From an uncultured Bacteroidales bacterium (GTDB lineage: Bacteria; Bacteroidota; Bacteroidia; Bacteroidales; Paludibacteraceae), in assembly GCA_900321775.1 (NCBI GenBank), contig ONXE01000130.1, positions 1-5,540 of the forward strand: DNA of 5,540 nucleotides, given 5' to 3'. Numbering within the stretch: position 1 is the stretch's first letter; every line of letters starts with the position of its first letter. The notes beneath the pieces were generated by a model. The model saw nothing but the letters and a program-made list of their open reading frames with translations. It made no database searches and was not told the origin of the DNA. Below, one piece after another: positions 4,089 to 5,540 of the stretch. Position numbers and translations under genes: made by a program.

Positions 4089-5540
4089 TTACTTGATTTT
4101 TTGTCCGGTGAGGGAGATAATCTCGTTGTCTTTCTGCAAAAAGAGGGCCCCTTTGTCGAATAGAACCTTCGTTTCGGTCTGTTCGTCAATCATGGGCAGT
4201 GCGGTTTTCGGTTCGGGAACGGGGCGAGCCTCGGGGATAGGATTGGAGAGTTCGCCGTCGCCTCCGTTGAGGAAGAACTCGAGGTTGGTATAGCCTGCAT
4301 TGAGAGCAGAAAGTGTGCAGAGGTTGCGGTCTGCGGGGTCTTGGGGATTGAGGTTGTGGGCTGTTTCCCACGCATCGGGCATGCCGTCGAGGTCGGTGTC
4401 AAGAGGGATGGTGTCACCTTCTATCATACCCAGGAAGGGGTAGGAGGTGATTGTGTCCGCACCCACAAGGAACGTGTCCACGCGGCTGAAGGAGAGGTTG
4501 TCCTGCGAGTCGATGATGCCCAGTTTGGTCGTGTCTGTAGGACCTACAAAAACGGGGTCGATGACGCCGGCAGCTTCGTTCAGCAGGCGGGCATCTTCTT
4601 CGTCCAGACGCGGCAACTGTGCTCCAGCACCTCTGCAAACAGAGACAAACGCATCGTCGGCGCTCTCCAGATTGAGTTCGGAAGAGGCGTATTGCTCTTC
4701 GAGAACGTACAACCCATAGTTCTTCTCGTTGCCGTACAAGCCGTCCAGCGAGAAAGCGCCGGAACTCATACCTTTCTTGAAACCCCAGAAGTTGCTGTCG
4801 TTGACCTGCTGGAGGCGTTCGTCCGTCCAGAGGTTGTTGGTGGTATAGTTGAATTTGTTGCCGGTCTCAAACTTGTTTCCGCTCAGGTGCCAACGTCCGT
4901 AGTCTTTCTGTTTGTTGCCCTGCACGAAATAGCGCGAACTGAGTTTGGCTGCCAGTGTGGCCGGTCCGGCCCGGAAGTAGTTGTTAATCATGTAGATATG
5001 ATCATATCCCACGGCTTTGCCGAACTGGTCCTTGTTGATAGAGGTGTCATTCTCGCCGCCGTAGAGCGAGTTGGGTTTGCCCCAGTTGTAGATGACGTTG
5101 TTGGCGAACTCGCTGTCCACAAACGCGTCGTGGTCGTGGTGTCCCTGGTCAATCTTGGCGTCGCTGCGAACACCGTTGAAACGCGGTGTGCGGTTGAGGC
5201 AATTGGTGATGAGACAATGGTGCATGGTGCTGTGCTCGCCTCCCCATTGCGTCGCGTACGCGCGACTACCTTTTTTATTCTTGCTGTTGTAGAGTCCTTC
5301 GCCGATAATAGACCATTGGATTGTTGTGGAGTCGGTGTCATAGGCGGTGACGCACTCTTCCATGGACCATGTGAAGGAACAGTGGTCGATGATGACGTTG
5401 CGGGTGTTCTCCATATCCAGTGCCGGGCAACTCTTGGTCATCATGTCGCCTGTACGGAAACGGATATGACGGATGATGACGTTGGGCTTGCAGACGTAGA
5501 GGTTGTAGCCCGCCAAGCAGATTCCTCCGCCCGGGGCGCT
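4089..5540 (-). CDS. Secreted pectate lyase-like polysaccharide lyase (PL1 type), 5' end cut by window edge
   Basis: The open frame runs from the right edge to a TAA, 483 residues, without its signal peptide and first coils. The first residues (SAPGGGICLAGYNLYVC) and NVIIRHIRFRTGD match the early beta-helix of Bacteroidota pectate lyases. Then come DHCSFTWSMEE (52-62), NRTPRFNG (116-123; its second Arg, 120, is the likely catalytic base), NNVIYNWG (147-154) and INNYFRAGPAT (185-195). A Ca-binding-like DTDLDGMPDAWE (381-392) and GYTNLEFFLNGG (416-427) follow, as is usual at the end of these enzymes. A Pro-rich linker and a last segment ending SLTGQKIK close the protein. The expected activity is beta-elimination of pectin or polygalacturonate outside the cell or in the periplasm. 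Substrate is inferred from family only. The TTG at 5516 is internal, not the start. Confidence 0.9.
   Translation of the reverse strand, partial: SAPGGGICLAGYNLYVCKPNVIIRHIRFRTGDMMTKSCPALDMENTRNVIIDHCSFTWSMEECVTAYDTDSTTIQWSIIGEGLYNSKNKKGSRAYATQWGGEHSTMHHCLITNCLNRTPRFNGVRSDAKIDQGHHDHDAFVDSEFANNVIYNWGKPNSLYGGENDTSINKDQFGKAVGYDHIYMINNYFRAGPATLAAKLSSRYFVQGNKQKDYGRWHLSGNKFETGNKFNYTTNNLWTDERLQQVNDSNFWGFKKGMSSGAFSLDGLYGNEKNYGLYVLEEQYASSELNLESADDAFVSVCRGAGAQLPRLDEEDARLLNEAAGVIDPVFVGPTDTTKLGIIDSQDNLSFSRVDTFLVGADTITSYPFLGMIEGDTIPLDTDLDGMPDAWETAHNLNPQDPADRNLCTLSALNAGYTNLEFFLNGGDGELSNPIPEARPVPEPKTALPMIDEQTETKVLFDKGALFLQKDNEIISLTGQKIK

Noticed and set aside
3869..4096. Plus-strand frame of 75 codons opposite the 114-residue gene
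   Set aside because: No signal peptide or recognisable feature; it extends into the end of the pectate lyase gene on the other strand.

Overview
The window looks like chromosome of a Bacteroidota bacterium, most likely order Bacteroidales (Bacteroides/Prevotella-like). Three things point there: a textbook Bacteroidota promoter (TTTG, 20 bases, TAATTTTG) in front of rpmH, the absence of Shine-Dalgarno sequences before most starts, and the types of protein encoded (PL1-like pectate lyase, short-spaced lipoprotein, LolC/E-like permease). I cannot fix the genus. All genes I support lie on the minus strand, so in transcription order the window reads from right to left.

Right part (5540 to 3535): the 3' portion of a secreted pectate lyase-like polysaccharide lyase enters from the window edge. 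It is followed by a short probable exported protein of unknown function that starts at GTG. Next comes a 42-residue single-span membrane protein that ends in a strong intrinsic terminator. This part is the less conserved, accessory-looking piece.

Middle (3534 to 2963): an AT-rich promoter region and a roughly 100-base leader with three short hairpins precede rpmH (ribosomal protein L34). A probable terminator lies just after rpmH.

Left part (2962 to 1): rbfA (30S maturation factor), a LolC/LolE-type ABC permease with a TTG start, a small lipoprotein of unknown function, and xerD (chromosome dimer resolution recombinase), which runs off the left edge. The last three genes are joined by 4-base stop/start overlaps (ATGA and GTGA), so they are almost certainly one transcript with translational coupling. 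The left and middle parts are housekeeping functions: ribosome assembly, envelope and lipoprotein handling, chromosome segregation.

There are no tRNA or rRNA genes, CRISPR arrays, insertion sequences or integrases other than XerD. I see no clearly novel multi-gene system. The best leads are the 42-residue membrane protein, the rpmH leader with a repeated CGAGA element, and the GTG-start small exported protein with a promoter-like box almost on its start codon.
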